Shown one piece after another: positions 25,859-33,491 of a DNA stretch of 64,000 bases. The notes beneath the pieces were generated by a model. That model saw nothing but the letters and a program-made list of their open reading frames with translations. It had not been told where the DNA came from and did no database searches. Position 1 is the stretch's first letter, and each line of letters begins with the position of its first letter. The stretch comes from Pseudomonas fluorescens (GTDB taxonomy: Bacteria; Pseudomonadota; Gammaproteobacteria; Pseudomonadales; Pseudomonadaceae). The DNA lies in the NCBI RefSeq assembly GCF_004683905.1, contig NZ_CP038438.1:3782001-3846000 (forward strand), read 5' to 3'. Position numbers and translations under genes: made by a program.

Positions 25859-26905
25859 ATGGACGAAACACGACTCAACGCCTTCATGGGCAAACTGGTC
25901 AACGACATGGGCGGCGCCGCGATGCTGGCGAACGTCATCGTTGGCGAAGAACTCGGGCTGTACCGGGCGATGGCCGACAGTCAGCCGGTCACCCCGCAAG
26001 CCCTCGCCGAAAAAACCACCTGCAACCCGCGTCTGGTACGCGAATGGCTCAGCGCGCATGTCGCGTCCGGCTATATGGAGCATCACGATGGCCAGTTTCG
26101 GTTGCCGGAAGAGCAGGCGCTGGCACTGGCCGTGGAAGACTCGCCGGTGTACGTCGCCGGCGGACTCGGTGTGGTGGCCTCGTTTTTCCACGACAAGGAC
26201 AAACTGGTCAAAGCCATGCGCGGCAATGGCGCCCTGCCCTGGGGCGATCACCATCCGTGCATGTTCAGCGGCACCGAACGCTTCTTTCGCCCCGGCTACA
26301 AAGGTCACTTGATCGCTGAATGGCTGCCGGCGCTGGACGGCGTGGTCGCCAAACTCGAAGCAGGCGCCAAAGTCGCCGACATCGGCTGCGGCCACGGCGC
26401 CTCGACGGTGATCATGGCCCAGGCGTTTCCCAACTCGCGCTTCGTCGGTTTCGATTATCACGCGCCGTCGATCACGGTTGCCACGCAGCGCGCCGAAGAA
26501 GGCGGCGTCAGCAGCCGGGCAAAATTCTTCCAGAACACCGCCAAAAGCTACCCCGGCGACGACTACGACCTGATCTGCTATTTCGACTGTCTGCACGACA
26601 TGGGCGACCCGGTCGGCGCCGCACGGCATGCGTTCGAATCATTGAAGAAGGACGGCACGGTGCTGCTGGTCGAGCCGTTTGCCAACGACGCGCTGGACGA
26701 CAACATCAACCCGGTCGGACGCCTGTTTTACGCGGCCTCGACCTTTATCTGCACGCCGAATTCGCTGTCCCAGGAAGTTGGCCTGGGGCTGGGTGCGCAG
26801 GCCGGTGAAATGCGCTTGCGCAAGGTGTTTACCGAGGCCGGGTTCAAGCATTTTCGCCGGGCGACGCAGACGCCGTTCAATCTGATTCTGGAGGCGCGCA
26901 AATAA
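25859..26905 (+). CDS. Winged-helix-domain class I SAM-dependent methyltransferase
   Basis: A 348-aa protein with an N-terminal winged-helix dimerisation domain (~25-90; TPQALAEKTTCNPRLVREWLSAHVASGYME) and a C-terminal methyltransferase domain (~165-345). Motif I reads VADIGCGHGASTVIMAQAFP, with motif II near CYFDCLHDMGDPVGAARHAF. The layout matches the O-methyltransferase/Rv2258c-type group that acts on small molecules. Start ATG 25859 has CAGGAG 8 bases upstream. Standing alone between two repeat blocks, it has no pathway context. Confidence 0.82.
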   Translation: MDETRLNAFMGKLVNDMGGAAMLANVIVGEELGLYRAMADSQPVTPQALAEKTTCNPRLVREWLSAHVASGYMEHHDGQFRLPEEQALALAVEDSPVYVAGGLGVVASFFHDKDKLVKAMRGNGALPWGDHHPCMFSGTERFFRPGYKGHLIAEWLPALDGVVAKLEAGAKVADIGCGHGASTVIMAQAFPNSRFVGFDYHAPSITVATQRAEEGGVSSRAKFFQNTAKSYPGDDYDLICYFDCLHDMGDPVGAARHAFESLKKDGTVLLVEPFANDALDDNINPVGRLFYAASTFICTPNSLSQEVGLGLGAQAGEMRLRKVFTEAGFKHFRRATQTPFNLILEARK

Positions 26906-26919
26906 ATCACCGCTATCAC

Positions 26920-27014
26920 CTGTGGCTAGGGAGCTTGCTCCCGTCGGATTGCAAAGCAAGCCCAAAACAGGCCTGCTGCGCAGTCCAGCGGGAGCAAGCT
27001 CCCTCGCCACACGG
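26920..27014. repeat. REP-like doublet, GAGGGAGCTTGCTCCC class
   Basis: A second family of palindromic repeat: TGTGGCTAGGGAGCTTGCTC...CGGGAGCAAGCTCCCTCGCC, in inverted orientation with a ~50-base centre. The same class occurs at 62723-62817. Confidence 0.85.
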
Positions 27015-27057
27015 TTAATGCTAACCTGCGGGCATCGTCCTCCCCGGAGTGCTGACC

Positions 27058-27900
27058 ATGCTCGACAGCCCGACCCGCGAACACCTCGACACCCTGCACC
27101 AGGCCATGGCCGATGGCGGCTTTGTGGTGCTGACCGGCGCGGGCATCAGCACGCCGTCGGGCATCCCGGATTACCGCGACAGTGAGGGTGTACGCCGGGG
27201 CCGGCAGCCGATGATGTATCAGGAATTTCTCGCCGCTCCGGAATCCCGTCGCCGCTACTGGGCGCGGGCCATGCTTGGCTGGCCGCGGGTGCGTCAGGCG
27301 CGGCCCAATGCCGCGCATCAGGCGCTGGCCGATTTGCAGCGCCGGGGTCTGATCAGCGCCTTGATCACGCAGAACGTCGACACCCTGCACGATCAGGCTG
27401 GAAGTCAGGACGTGATCGAACTGCATGGCAGCCTGCACCGGGTGTTGTGCCTGGATTGCGGCCAGCGCAGCGCGCGTGACGACATTCAGCAGCGGATGGT
27501 CGAGCAGAATCCGTATCTGGCCGGGGTCGACGCGGTGCAGGCGCCGGACGGCGATACCCTGCTCGATCCGGCCTTCGAAGCACGTTTTCAGACGCCACAA
27601 TGCCCGTATTGCGCCGGTGAACGGATGAAGCCGGACGTGGTGTTTTTCGGTGAAAACGTGGCGCAGCCGACGGCGGCGCGGGCCATGGCAGCGGCAGAAA
27701 ATGCCGCGGGATTGCTGGTGGTGGGTTCGTCGCTGATGGCCTATTCGGCGTTTCGTCTGTGCCGGGTGATTGCTGATCGGGGCAAGCCGTTGCTGGCGAT
27801 CAATCTGGGCAAGACCCGCGCCGATGATCTGCTGGATCTGAAGATCGAGGCGTCATGCGAACAACTGCTGCCGTTGCTGGTGCAACGCTTGACTTCCTGA
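27058..27900 (+). CDS. SIR2-family NAD-dependent protein deacylase
   Basis: A 280-aa sirtuin that removes acyl groups from lysines, consuming NAD+. Visible motifs are GAGISTPSGIPDYR (NAD binding), TQNVDTLH, the catalytic His in IELHGSLHRV, a zinc site (CLDCGQ and CPYCAG) and a C-terminal Rossmann half with GSSLMAYSAFRL. ATG at 27058 is preferred; GGAG precedes it and a GTG lies 9 bases earlier. The 3' half of this gene is repeated exactly just downstream (separate entry), but this copy is complete and its stop at 27898-27900 is intact. Confidence 0.92.
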   Translation: MLDSPTREHLDTLHQAMADGGFVVLTGAGISTPSGIPDYRDSEGVRRGRQPMMYQEFLAAPESRRRYWARAMLGWPRVRQARPNAAHQALADLQRRGLISALITQNVDTLHDQAGSQDVIELHGSLHRVLCLDCGQRSARDDIQQRMVEQNPYLAGVDAVQAPDGDTLLDPAFEARFQTPQCPYCAGERMKPDVVFFGENVAQPTAARAMAAAENAAGLLVVGSSLMAYSAFRLCRVIADRGKPLLAINLGKTRADDLLDLKIEASCEQLLPLLVQRLTS

Positions 27901-28436
27901 CTCGCGAAATCCCCTGTAGGAGGACGTGATCGAACTGCATGGCAGCCTGCACCGGGTGTTGTGCCTGGATTGCGGCCAGCGCAGCGCGCGTGACGACATT
28001 CAGCAGCGGATGGTCGAGCAGAATCCGTATCTGGCCGGGGTCGACGCGGTGCAGGCGCCGGACGGCGATACCCTGCTCGATCCGGCCTTCGAAGCACGTT
28101 TTCAGACGCCACAATGCCCGTATTGCGCCGGTGAACGGATGAAGCCGGACGTGGTGTTTTTCGGTGAAAACGTGGCGCAGCCGACGGCGGCGCGGGCCAT
28201 GGCAGCGGCAGAAAATGCCGCGGGATTGCTGGTGGTGGGTTCGTCGCTGATGGCCTATTCGGCGTTTCGTCTGTGCCGGGTGATTGCTGATCGGGGCAAG
28301 CCGTTGCTGGCGATCAATCTGGGCAAGACCCGCGCCGATGATCTGCTGGATCTGAAGATCGAGGCGTCATGCGAACAACTGCTGCCGTTGCTGGTGCAAC
28401 GCTTGACTTCCTGACTCGCGAAATCCCCTGTAGGAG
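27409..28436 (+). repeat. Exact 514-bp tandem duplication of the sirtuin 3' end
   Basis: 27409-27922 and 27923-28436 appear identical throughout (translated segments match residue for residue). Each unit holds the last ~160 codons of the sirtuin gene and the downstream stretch to CCCTGTAGGAG. Copies begin after an AG dinucleotide and end at an AG: 27407-27408, 27921-27922 and 28435-28436. The last AG is also the core of the IS110 insertion. Exact identity implies a very recent event or an assembly artefact. Confidence 0.85.
27923..28414 (+). pseudogene. Truncated duplicate of the sirtuin C-terminus
   Basis: The second unit of the tandem duplication carries a frame from GTG 27926 to the same stop. 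It would give ~162 residues identical to the C-terminal part of the sirtuin, including the zinc site but lacking the NAD-binding GAGIS region. The fusion happens to create AGGAGG two bases ahead of the GTG. That is too close for normal initiation, so no functional product is expected. Confidence 0.8.
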
Positions 28437-28465
28437 ATTCTATGTTGCTCAGCAACCCTAGAATC

Positions 28466-29401
28466 TCAAACTGATCGGTATTCGCCCTGATTCTTCATCA
28501 GGGTGAATGCCACTCGGCAGAGCTTGCGAGCAAGAGCTACCAATGCCTGTGTTTTCGAGAAGCCTCTGGCCAGGTAAGACTCGTAAAAAGGCTTCCACTT
28601 GGTTGAGCGACACGCCGCCATTGCGGCGTTGTAGGCTAGTCGACGGATCTCCGGATCTCCTTTTTTGCTCAGGAACCTCGGGCCGTTCTTTTTCCCCGAA
28701 TCGTCCACCGTCAGATCCATACCCAAAAACGCGATGAACGCGTCGCTGTTGGCAAAGTCACCGCGCATATAGGTCGTTGCCAACCCCGTTGCAGTCAGCT
28801 CTCCCACGCCCTCGATTGCTTTGCAGCGGCCAATATTGTCATCAATACCGGCCTCTTTGCTGACTTTGCGCAGCAGGTTTTGAATGACCTTGTCGGATCG
28901 CTCGAATGCCTTTTGCTGAGCCGTACGTTCTTTCTTCAGCAAGGGTTCGTCGGCCCAGCTCAACATCAGACCCGTATGGTTCTGAATCAGCGTCGCGCGT
29001 CTGTGCAGCAAGCTTTTCAGTACGGTGTAGGCTTTAGGAGGCGGGTTCCAAAGCCGCAGTTTGCTTTGTTCATTCGTCAGATAGCGTGCGAGCACGCGTG
29101 CATCGCAGGGATCATTTTTGGCTCGCTGACCGACACCGCGACGATAGTGGCTGACTCGATAAGCATCCACCACATAGACCTGATGTCCCATCGCATGAGC
29201 CAGATCAACAGTCTCCAAATGGTAGATATTGGTGGCTTCGACAGCGATAGCGCTTTGCGCGGGCAGAGTTTTGAGCCAACGTTTGAGGGCGGCACGATCA
29301 TTCTTGACCGCTTCAATGGTTTCCAGGTCGGCGCGATAGACAACGATTTCGGCCTTGGCGATATCGATACCAACAACCGTCTGCGAAGTAAGGATTGTCA
29401 T
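28466..29401 (-). CDS. IS110-family transposase (bridge-RNA-type recombinase)
   Basis: A 311-aa DEDD recombinase. The N-terminal RuvC-like domain (~1-150) shows VVGIDIAKAEIVVY (first Asp), AVEATNIYH (Glu) and KNDPCDARVLA (paired Asp). A coiled region follows, then the C-terminal Tnp domain (~190-300; AIEGVGELTATGLATTYMRG, FIAFLGMDLTVDDSGK, AYNAAMAACRSTKW) carrying the catalytic Ser. Established work on IS621 shows this family is guided by an RNA from the element's own leader. The frame is complete. Its stop falls inside the terminal stem. Confidence 0.93.
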   Translation of the reverse strand: MTILTSQTVVGIDIAKAEIVVYRADLETIEAVKNDRAALKRWLKTLPAQSAIAVEATNIYHLETVDLAHAMGHQVYVVDAYRVSHYRRGVGQRAKNDPCDARVLARYLTNEQSKLRLWNPPPKAYTVLKSLLHRRATLIQNHTGLMLSWADEPLLKKERTAQQKAFERSDKVIQNLLRKVSKEAGIDDNIGRCKAIEGVGELTATGLATTYMRGDFANSDAFIAFLGMDLTVDDSGKKNGPRFLSKKGDPEIRRLAYNAAMAACRSTKWKPFYESYLARGFSKTQALVALARKLCRVAFTLMKNQGEYRSV

Positions 29402-29603
29402 GACGAATCCTCGGAGCTAGGGTTTAAGAGCTTGTTGGGGTCTACCGTTGCGCTGGCTTGTCTCTGTCGTCGGTTTACCGATGAATTCCTTATTGGCGCT
29501 TTGGGTAGAAGGGGCGGGACGAGAAGTCTCCCACGGTCTGTACTGGTCAGAGTCAGAATCGAGTCTGTAGTCCCGCCCACCCCTTCAAGTCTAAACATAC
29601 AAG
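29402..29603 (-). ncRNA. Candidate IS110 bridge RNA
   Basis: The 202 bases between the recombinase start and the element end fold into two guide loops, in the order known for IS110-group bridge RNAs. Target loop: outer stem GGGCGGGAC (29570-29578) with GTCCCGCCC (29512-29520); inner stem TCTGACT (29551-29557) with AGTACAGA (29537-29544). Its 5' side, CAGACTCG (29560-29567), resembles the target half CAGGCTCG. Its 3' side, CCGTGGGAG (29528-29536), pairs with target CTCCTACAG with one wobble and one mismatch. Donor loop: TCTACC (29504-29509) with GGTAGA (29441-29446); inner hairpin 29470-29481; ACAAG (29457-29461) pairs with the donor CTTGT. Confidence 0.75.
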
Positions 29604-29690
29604 CGAGCCTGCTCGCGATAGCGTCCTTTCAGCCAAGACTTTCCTCGACTGATACCCCGCCTTCGCGAGCAAGCCCGCTCCCACAGGATC
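29604..29690. repeat. REP arm pair disrupted on its left by the IS110 element
   Basis: CGAGCCTGCTCGCGATAGCG (continuation of the arm cut at 28436) is followed by a second, inverted REP core TTCGCGAGCAAGCCCGCTCC that ends next to the LysR gene. Confidence 0.8.
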
Positions 29691-30564
29691 AATGTTCGGC
29701 TTTGAGAATATCGAACAGTGCCTGCGCCGCTGCCGACAGCTCATTGCCCGGCTCCGTCAGCACACCAATCGCCCGCTCCACTGAATCATTCAACGTCAGG
29801 CAATGCGCGCCCAGTTCGAGCATCTGCTCGGCGCACAACGCCGGCACCGCACTCACCCCCAATCCGCTAGCGACCATGCGCCCGACGGTTGCCAGTTGAT
29901 GACTCTCGAATTCCACCGGCAGTTTCATGCCCCGGGCCTGCAAGTGCTCTTCGAGCATCACCCGCACCGTCGACGGCCGTTGCAGGGTGATGAACGGTTC
30001 CTGCAGCAGGGTCTGCCAGTCGATCTCTGTGCGCCCGGCCAGCGCGGAATCCTGCGGCACCACTGCGACGAAGCGATCGATGTACAGCGGGGTGAACGTC
30101 AGCGAGGTGTTCTGCATCGGCTCGAACGCCACGCCCAGCTCCACCTGCCGGTCGCGGACCATTTCCAGCACTTGCTCGTTGATCACGTCGTTGACCGTGA
30201 CGTTGACGTTCGGATAGCGCGCGCGAAAGGTCTTGAGGATCGGCGGCAGCAGGTTGCCGGCAAACGACGGCATGGCCGCCAGCGTCACCCGCCCGCGTTG
30301 CAGGCTGAAGCGCTGGCGCATTTCGTCTTCGGCGTTGTCCCAGTCGGCAATCAGGCGCCGGGCCAGCGGCAGCAGCGATTCGCCCTCGGCGGTCAGCGCC
30401 ACATTGCGCGTGTTGCGGCTGAACAGCCGCCCGCCCAGCCCCTCTTCCAGCGCCTTGATGGTCAGGCTCAGAGCCGATTGCGACAGGTGCAAGCGCTCAC
30501 AGGCCACGGCGAAGCTCAGGCTCTGAGCCACGGCGAGAAAGGCGCGGATCTGTTTGATGGTCAT
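29689..30564 (-). CDS. LysR-family transcriptional regulator, divergent from the ato operon
   Basis: A 291-aa regulator: helix-turn-helix at ~1-60 (QIRAFLAVAQSLSFAVACERLHLSQSALSLTIKALEEGLGG, read in part) and effector domain ~88-285. The start at 30564 (MTIKQIRAF) is chosen because the upstream in-frame extension lies outside the conserved domain. The start codon is 150 bp from the divergent acyl-CoA transferase operon, across an AT-rich region. This is the usual place for a LysR regulator to control the operon. The likely effector is a short-chain acid or its CoA ester, but that is inference. Confidence 0.88.
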   Translation of the reverse strand: MTIKQIRAFLAVAQSLSFAVACERLHLSQSALSLTIKALEEGLGGRLFSRNTRNVALTAEGESLLPLARRLIADWDNAEDEMRQRFSLQRGRVTLAAMPSFAGNLLPPILKTFRARYPNVNVTVNDVINEQVLEMVRDRQVELGVAFEPMQNTSLTFTPLYIDRFVAVVPQDSALAGRTEIDWQTLLQEPFITLQRPSTVRVMLEEHLQARGMKLPVEFESHQLATVGRMVASGLGVSAVPALCAEQMLELGAHCLTLNDSVERAIGVLTEPGNELSAAAQALFDILKAEH

Positions 30565-30714
30565 GAGCGCTATGCTTCCGTATCTGCAATCAGTCAATTG
30601 TTTAACTTTATCAATCAATCAACCTTAAAAATCAACTTAACAAATATATCTCTCAGCGAGACACTCCAGTCATTCGGCTAGCCAGCCGCCCGACAAACAA
30701 TAAAAGAGGTGCAT

Positions 30715-31413
30715 ATGGCAGGTTTCGACAAGCGCGTGAGTTCCTACGAGGAAGCTCTGGCCGGTCTTGAAGACGGCATGACCGTGATCGCCGGCGGCTT
30801 CGGCCTGTGCGGCATCCCGGAAAACCTGATCGCCGAGATCAAGCGCAAGGGCACCCGCGACCTCACCGTGGTTTCCAATAACTGTGGCGTCGACGGTTTC
30901 GGCCTCGGTGTGCTGCTGACCGACCGCCAGATCAGCAAGGTGATTGCCTCCTACGTCGGCGAAAACAAACTGTTCGAAGAGCAACTGCTCAAGGGCGACA
31001 TCGAAGTCATCCTGACCCCGCAAGGCACCCTCGCCGAGAAAATGCGCGCAGGCGGCGCCGGCATCCCGGCCTTCTTCACCGCCACCGGCGTCGGCACCCC
31101 GGTCGCCGAAGGCAAGGAAGTGCGCGAATTCAACGGGCGCAAGTACCTGATGGAAGAGTCCATCACCGGCGACTTCGCCATCGTCAAAGGCTGGAAAGCC
31201 GACCATTTCGGTAACGTCGTCTACCGTCACACCGCGCAGAACTTCAACCCGCTGGCGGCCACCGCCGGCAAGATCACCGTGGTCGAAGTCGAAGAAATCG
31301 TCGAGCCCGGCGAGCTGGATCCGTCGCAGATCCATACCCCCGGCATCTACGTCGACCGGGTCATTTGCGGCACGTTCGAAAAGCGCATCGAACAGCGCAC
31401 CATCCGCAAATAA
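30715..31413 (+). CDS. atoD: 3-oxoacid/acyl CoA-transferase subunit A
   Basis: A 232-aa alpha subunit of a class I CoA-transferase, which moves CoA from succinyl- or acetyl-CoA to acetoacetate or another short-chain acid. Family features: GMTVIAGGFGLCGIPENLI (residues ~22-40, CoA-binding glycine-rich loop), VVSNNCGVDGFGLG, and FNPLAATAGKITVVEVEEIVEPG. ATG at 30715 has AGAGGT upstream. It leads the operon with the B subunit (24-base gap) and thiolase. AtoD and ScoA/PcaI are close relatives; the following thiolase favours the acetoacetate route. Confidence 0.88.
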   Translation: MAGFDKRVSSYEEALAGLEDGMTVIAGGFGLCGIPENLIAEIKRKGTRDLTVVSNNCGVDGFGLGVLLTDRQISKVIASYVGENKLFEEQLLKGDIEVILTPQGTLAEKMRAGGAGIPAFFTATGVGTPVAEGKEVREFNGRKYLMEESITGDFAIVKGWKADHFGNVVYRHTAQNFNPLAATAGKITVVEVEEIVEPGELDPSQIHTPGIYVDRVICGTFEKRIEQRTIRK

Positions 31414-31437
31414 TTCAGGCTGACGGAGAATAAAAAC

Positions 31438-32103
31438 ATGGCACTTACCCGCGAACAAATGGCTCAGCGCGTCGCCCGCGAAATGCAGGACGGCTACTAC
31501 GTGAACCTCGGCATCGGCATTCCGACCCTGGTCGCCAACTACATTCCCGACGGCATGGAAGTCATGCTGCAATCGGAAAACGGCCTGCTCGGCATGGGCC
31601 CGTTTCCGACGGAAGACACCATTGATGCCGACATGATCAACGCCGGCAAACAGACCGTGACCGCGCGCATCGGCGCATCGATTTTCAACTCCGCCGAATC
31701 CTTCGCGATGATCCGCGGCGGGCATGTCGACCTGACCGTACTCGGCGCGTTCGAAGTCGACGTCGAAGGCAACATCGCCTCGTGGATGATTCCCGGCAAA
31801 CTGGTCAAGGGCATGGGCGGCGCGATGGATCTGGTGGCCGGTGCCGACAACATCATCGTGATCATGACCCACGCCTCCAAGGACGGTGAGTCCAAACTGT
31901 TGGCCAGGTGCAGCCTGCCGCTGACCGGCGCCGGCTGCATCAAGCGCGTACTGACCGACCTCGCCTATCTGGAAATCGAAAATGGCGCTTTTGTCCTCAA
32001 GGAACGCGCACCTGGCGTCAGCGTCGAGGAAATCGTCGCCAAAACCGCTGGTAAACTGATCGTCCCGGATCACGTACCGGAAATGCAGTTCGCTGCCCAG
32101 TGA
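31438..32103 (+). CDS. atoA: 3-oxoacid/acyl CoA-transferase subunit B
   Basis: A 221-aa beta subunit. The catalytic glutamate lies in the segment VMLQSENGLLGMGPFP (E near residue 46), followed by the GGHVDLTVLGAFEVDVEGNIASW signature. It pairs with the A subunit in a heterotetramer. The 24-base gap upstream and 11-base gap to the thiolase indicate one transcript. The specific acid cannot be told from ScoB/PcaJ by sequence reading alone. Confidence 0.88.
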   Translation: MALTREQMAQRVAREMQDGYYVNLGIGIPTLVANYIPDGMEVMLQSENGLLGMGPFPTEDTIDADMINAGKQTVTARIGASIFNSAESFAMIRGGHVDLTVLGAFEVDVEGNIASWMIPGKLVKGMGGAMDLVAGADNIIVIMTHASKDGESKLLARCSLPLTGAGCIKRVLTDLAYLEIENGAFVLKERAPGVSVEEIVAKTAGKLIVPDHVPEMQFAAQ

Positions 32104-32114
32104 GGAATTCGAAA

Positions 32115-33296
32115 ATGCAAGACGTCGTAATTGTTGCCGCCACCCGCACCGCGATCGGCAGTTTCCAGGGTTCGCTGGCCTCGGTGTCCGCCGTTGATCT
32201 GGGCGCTGCGGTGATTCGCCAGTTGCTCGAGCAGACCGGCCTGGACGGTGCACAGGTCGATGAAGTGATCATGGGCCAAGTGCTGACGGCCGGCGCCGGC
32301 CAGAACCCGGCGCGTCAGGCCGCGATCAAGGCCGGCCTGCCCCACGCCGTGCCGGCCATGACCCTGAACAAGGTTTGCGGCTCGGGACTGAAAGCCCTGC
32401 ACCTGGGCGCACAAGCGATCCGTTGCGGCGATGCCGAGGTGATCATCGCCGGCGGTCAGGAGAACATGAGCCTGTCCAACTATGTGATGCCGGGCGCACG
32501 CACCGGCCTGCGCATGGGTCACGCGCAAATCGTCGACACCATGATCAGCGATGGCCTGTGGGATGCGTTCAACGATTACCACATGGGCATCACTGCCGAG
32601 AATCTGGTCGATAAATATGAGATCAGCCGCGAACAGCAGGACGCCTTCGCCGCCGCCTCGCAGAGCAAAGCCGCTGCGGCCATTGAGGCCGGACGCTTTG
32701 TCGATGAGATCACCCCGATCCTGATCCCGCAGCGCAAAGGTGACCCGGTCGCGTTCAAGGTCGACGAACAACCACGTGGCGACACCACCGCCGAATCGCT
32801 GGCGAAACTGCGTCCGGCGTTCAAGAAGGACGGCAGTGTCACCGCCGGCAACGCTTCGTCGCTGAACGATGGCGCCGCCGCAGTCATCCTGATGAGCGCC
32901 GAGAAAGCCAACGCCCTGGGCCTGCCGGTACTGGCAAAAATCGCCGCGTATGCCAACGCCGGTGTTGACCCGGCGATCATGGGCATCGGCCCGGTCTCGG
33001 CCACCCGTCGCTGCCTGGACAAGGCGGGCTGGAACATCGGCCAACTGGACCTGATCGAGGCCAACGAAGCTTTCGCTGCGCAATCGCTGGCAGTGGCCAA
33101 GGATCTGCAATGGGATCTGGACAAGGTCAACGTCAACGGCGGCGCCATCGCCCTCGGTCACCCGATCGGTGCGTCGGGCTGCCGCGTGCTGGTGACCCTG
33201 CTGCACGAAATGATCAAGCGTGATGCGAAAAAAGGTCTGGCGACCCTGTGCATCGGCGGCGGTCAGGGTGTGGCGCTGGCGCTGGAACGCGGTTAA
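32115..33296 (+). CDS. atoB: Acetyl-CoA C-acetyltransferase (thiolase)
   Basis: A 393-aa biosynthetic/degradative thiolase that cleaves acetoacetyl-CoA to two acetyl-CoA. Motifs: active-site Cys in LNKVCGSGLKALHLGAQ (near residue 88), the His in NVNGGAIALGHPIGASG (near 349), and the second Cys in LCIGGGQGVAL (near 379). Start ATG 32115 has GAGG upstream. Last gene of the ato-type operon; together the three genes feed short-chain acids into acetyl-CoA. A palindromic repeat follows. Confidence 0.92.
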   Translation: MQDVVIVAATRTAIGSFQGSLASVSAVDLGAAVIRQLLEQTGLDGAQVDEVIMGQVLTAGAGQNPARQAAIKAGLPHAVPAMTLNKVCGSGLKALHLGAQAIRCGDAEVIIAGGQENMSLSNYVMPGARTGLRMGHAQIVDTMISDGLWDAFNDYHMGITAENLVDKYEISREQQDAFAAASQSKAAAAIEAGRFVDEITPILIPQRKGDPVAFKVDEQPRGDTTAESLAKLRPAFKKDGSVTAGNASSLNDGAAAVILMSAEKANALGLPVLAKIAAYANAGVDPAIMGIGPVSATRRCLDKAGWNIGQLDLIEANEAFAAQSLAVAKDLQWDLDKVNVNGGAIALGHPIGASGCRVLVTLLHEMIKRDAKKGLATLCIGGGQGVALALERG

Positions 33297-33364
33297 CCCA
33301 AAGGAGCAATACAGGCGGCGGACGGATCCACGACATCCGCTCGCTGTCTGGTTTCACCGCTTTT

Positions 33365-33480
33365 GTGGCGAGGGGATTTATCCCCGATGGGATGCGCAGC
33401 AGCCCCAGAATTTTTCGCCTCGACACACATCTTTGCCAGCGCTTCGCACTGGATCGGGGATAAATCCCCTCGCCACAGGG
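33365..33480. repeat. Palindromic repeat, GAGGGGATTTATCCCC class
   Basis: Inverted arms TGTGGCGAGGGGATTTATCC and complement, with a centre containing GCAGCAGCCCC. The same class occurs at 57314-57448. It lies between the convergent thiolase and Nramp genes and could also stop transcription. Confidence 0.82.
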
Positions 33481-33491
33481 TGCTTTGAAAG

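Larger units (their letters stand above)
28437..29603 (-). mobile_element. IS110-family element inserted in a REP
   Basis: Element of ~1167 bp without long terminal repeats. Flanks: CCCTGTAGG-AG on the left and AG-CGAGCCTGCTCGCGATAGC on the right. Joining them across one AG rebuilds a Pseudomonas REP arm (CTGTAGGAGCGAGCCTGCTC). In transposase orientation the core is CT, as known for IS621-type IS110 elements. The end beyond the recombinase gene folds as AGATTCTA...TAGAATCT (28435-28466). Confidence 0.88.

Noticed and set aside
27926..28414. Second sirtuin-like gene
   Set aside because: It is the exact tandem duplicate of the C-terminal part only, lacks the NAD-binding motif, and its GTG is too close to the AGGAGG created at the junction.
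30715..32103. pcaIJ (3-oxoadipate CoA-transferase)
   Set aside because: Sequence is compatible with either family, but the adjacent acetyl-CoA C-acetyltransferase and lack of other pca genes favour the acetoacetate (ato) reading.
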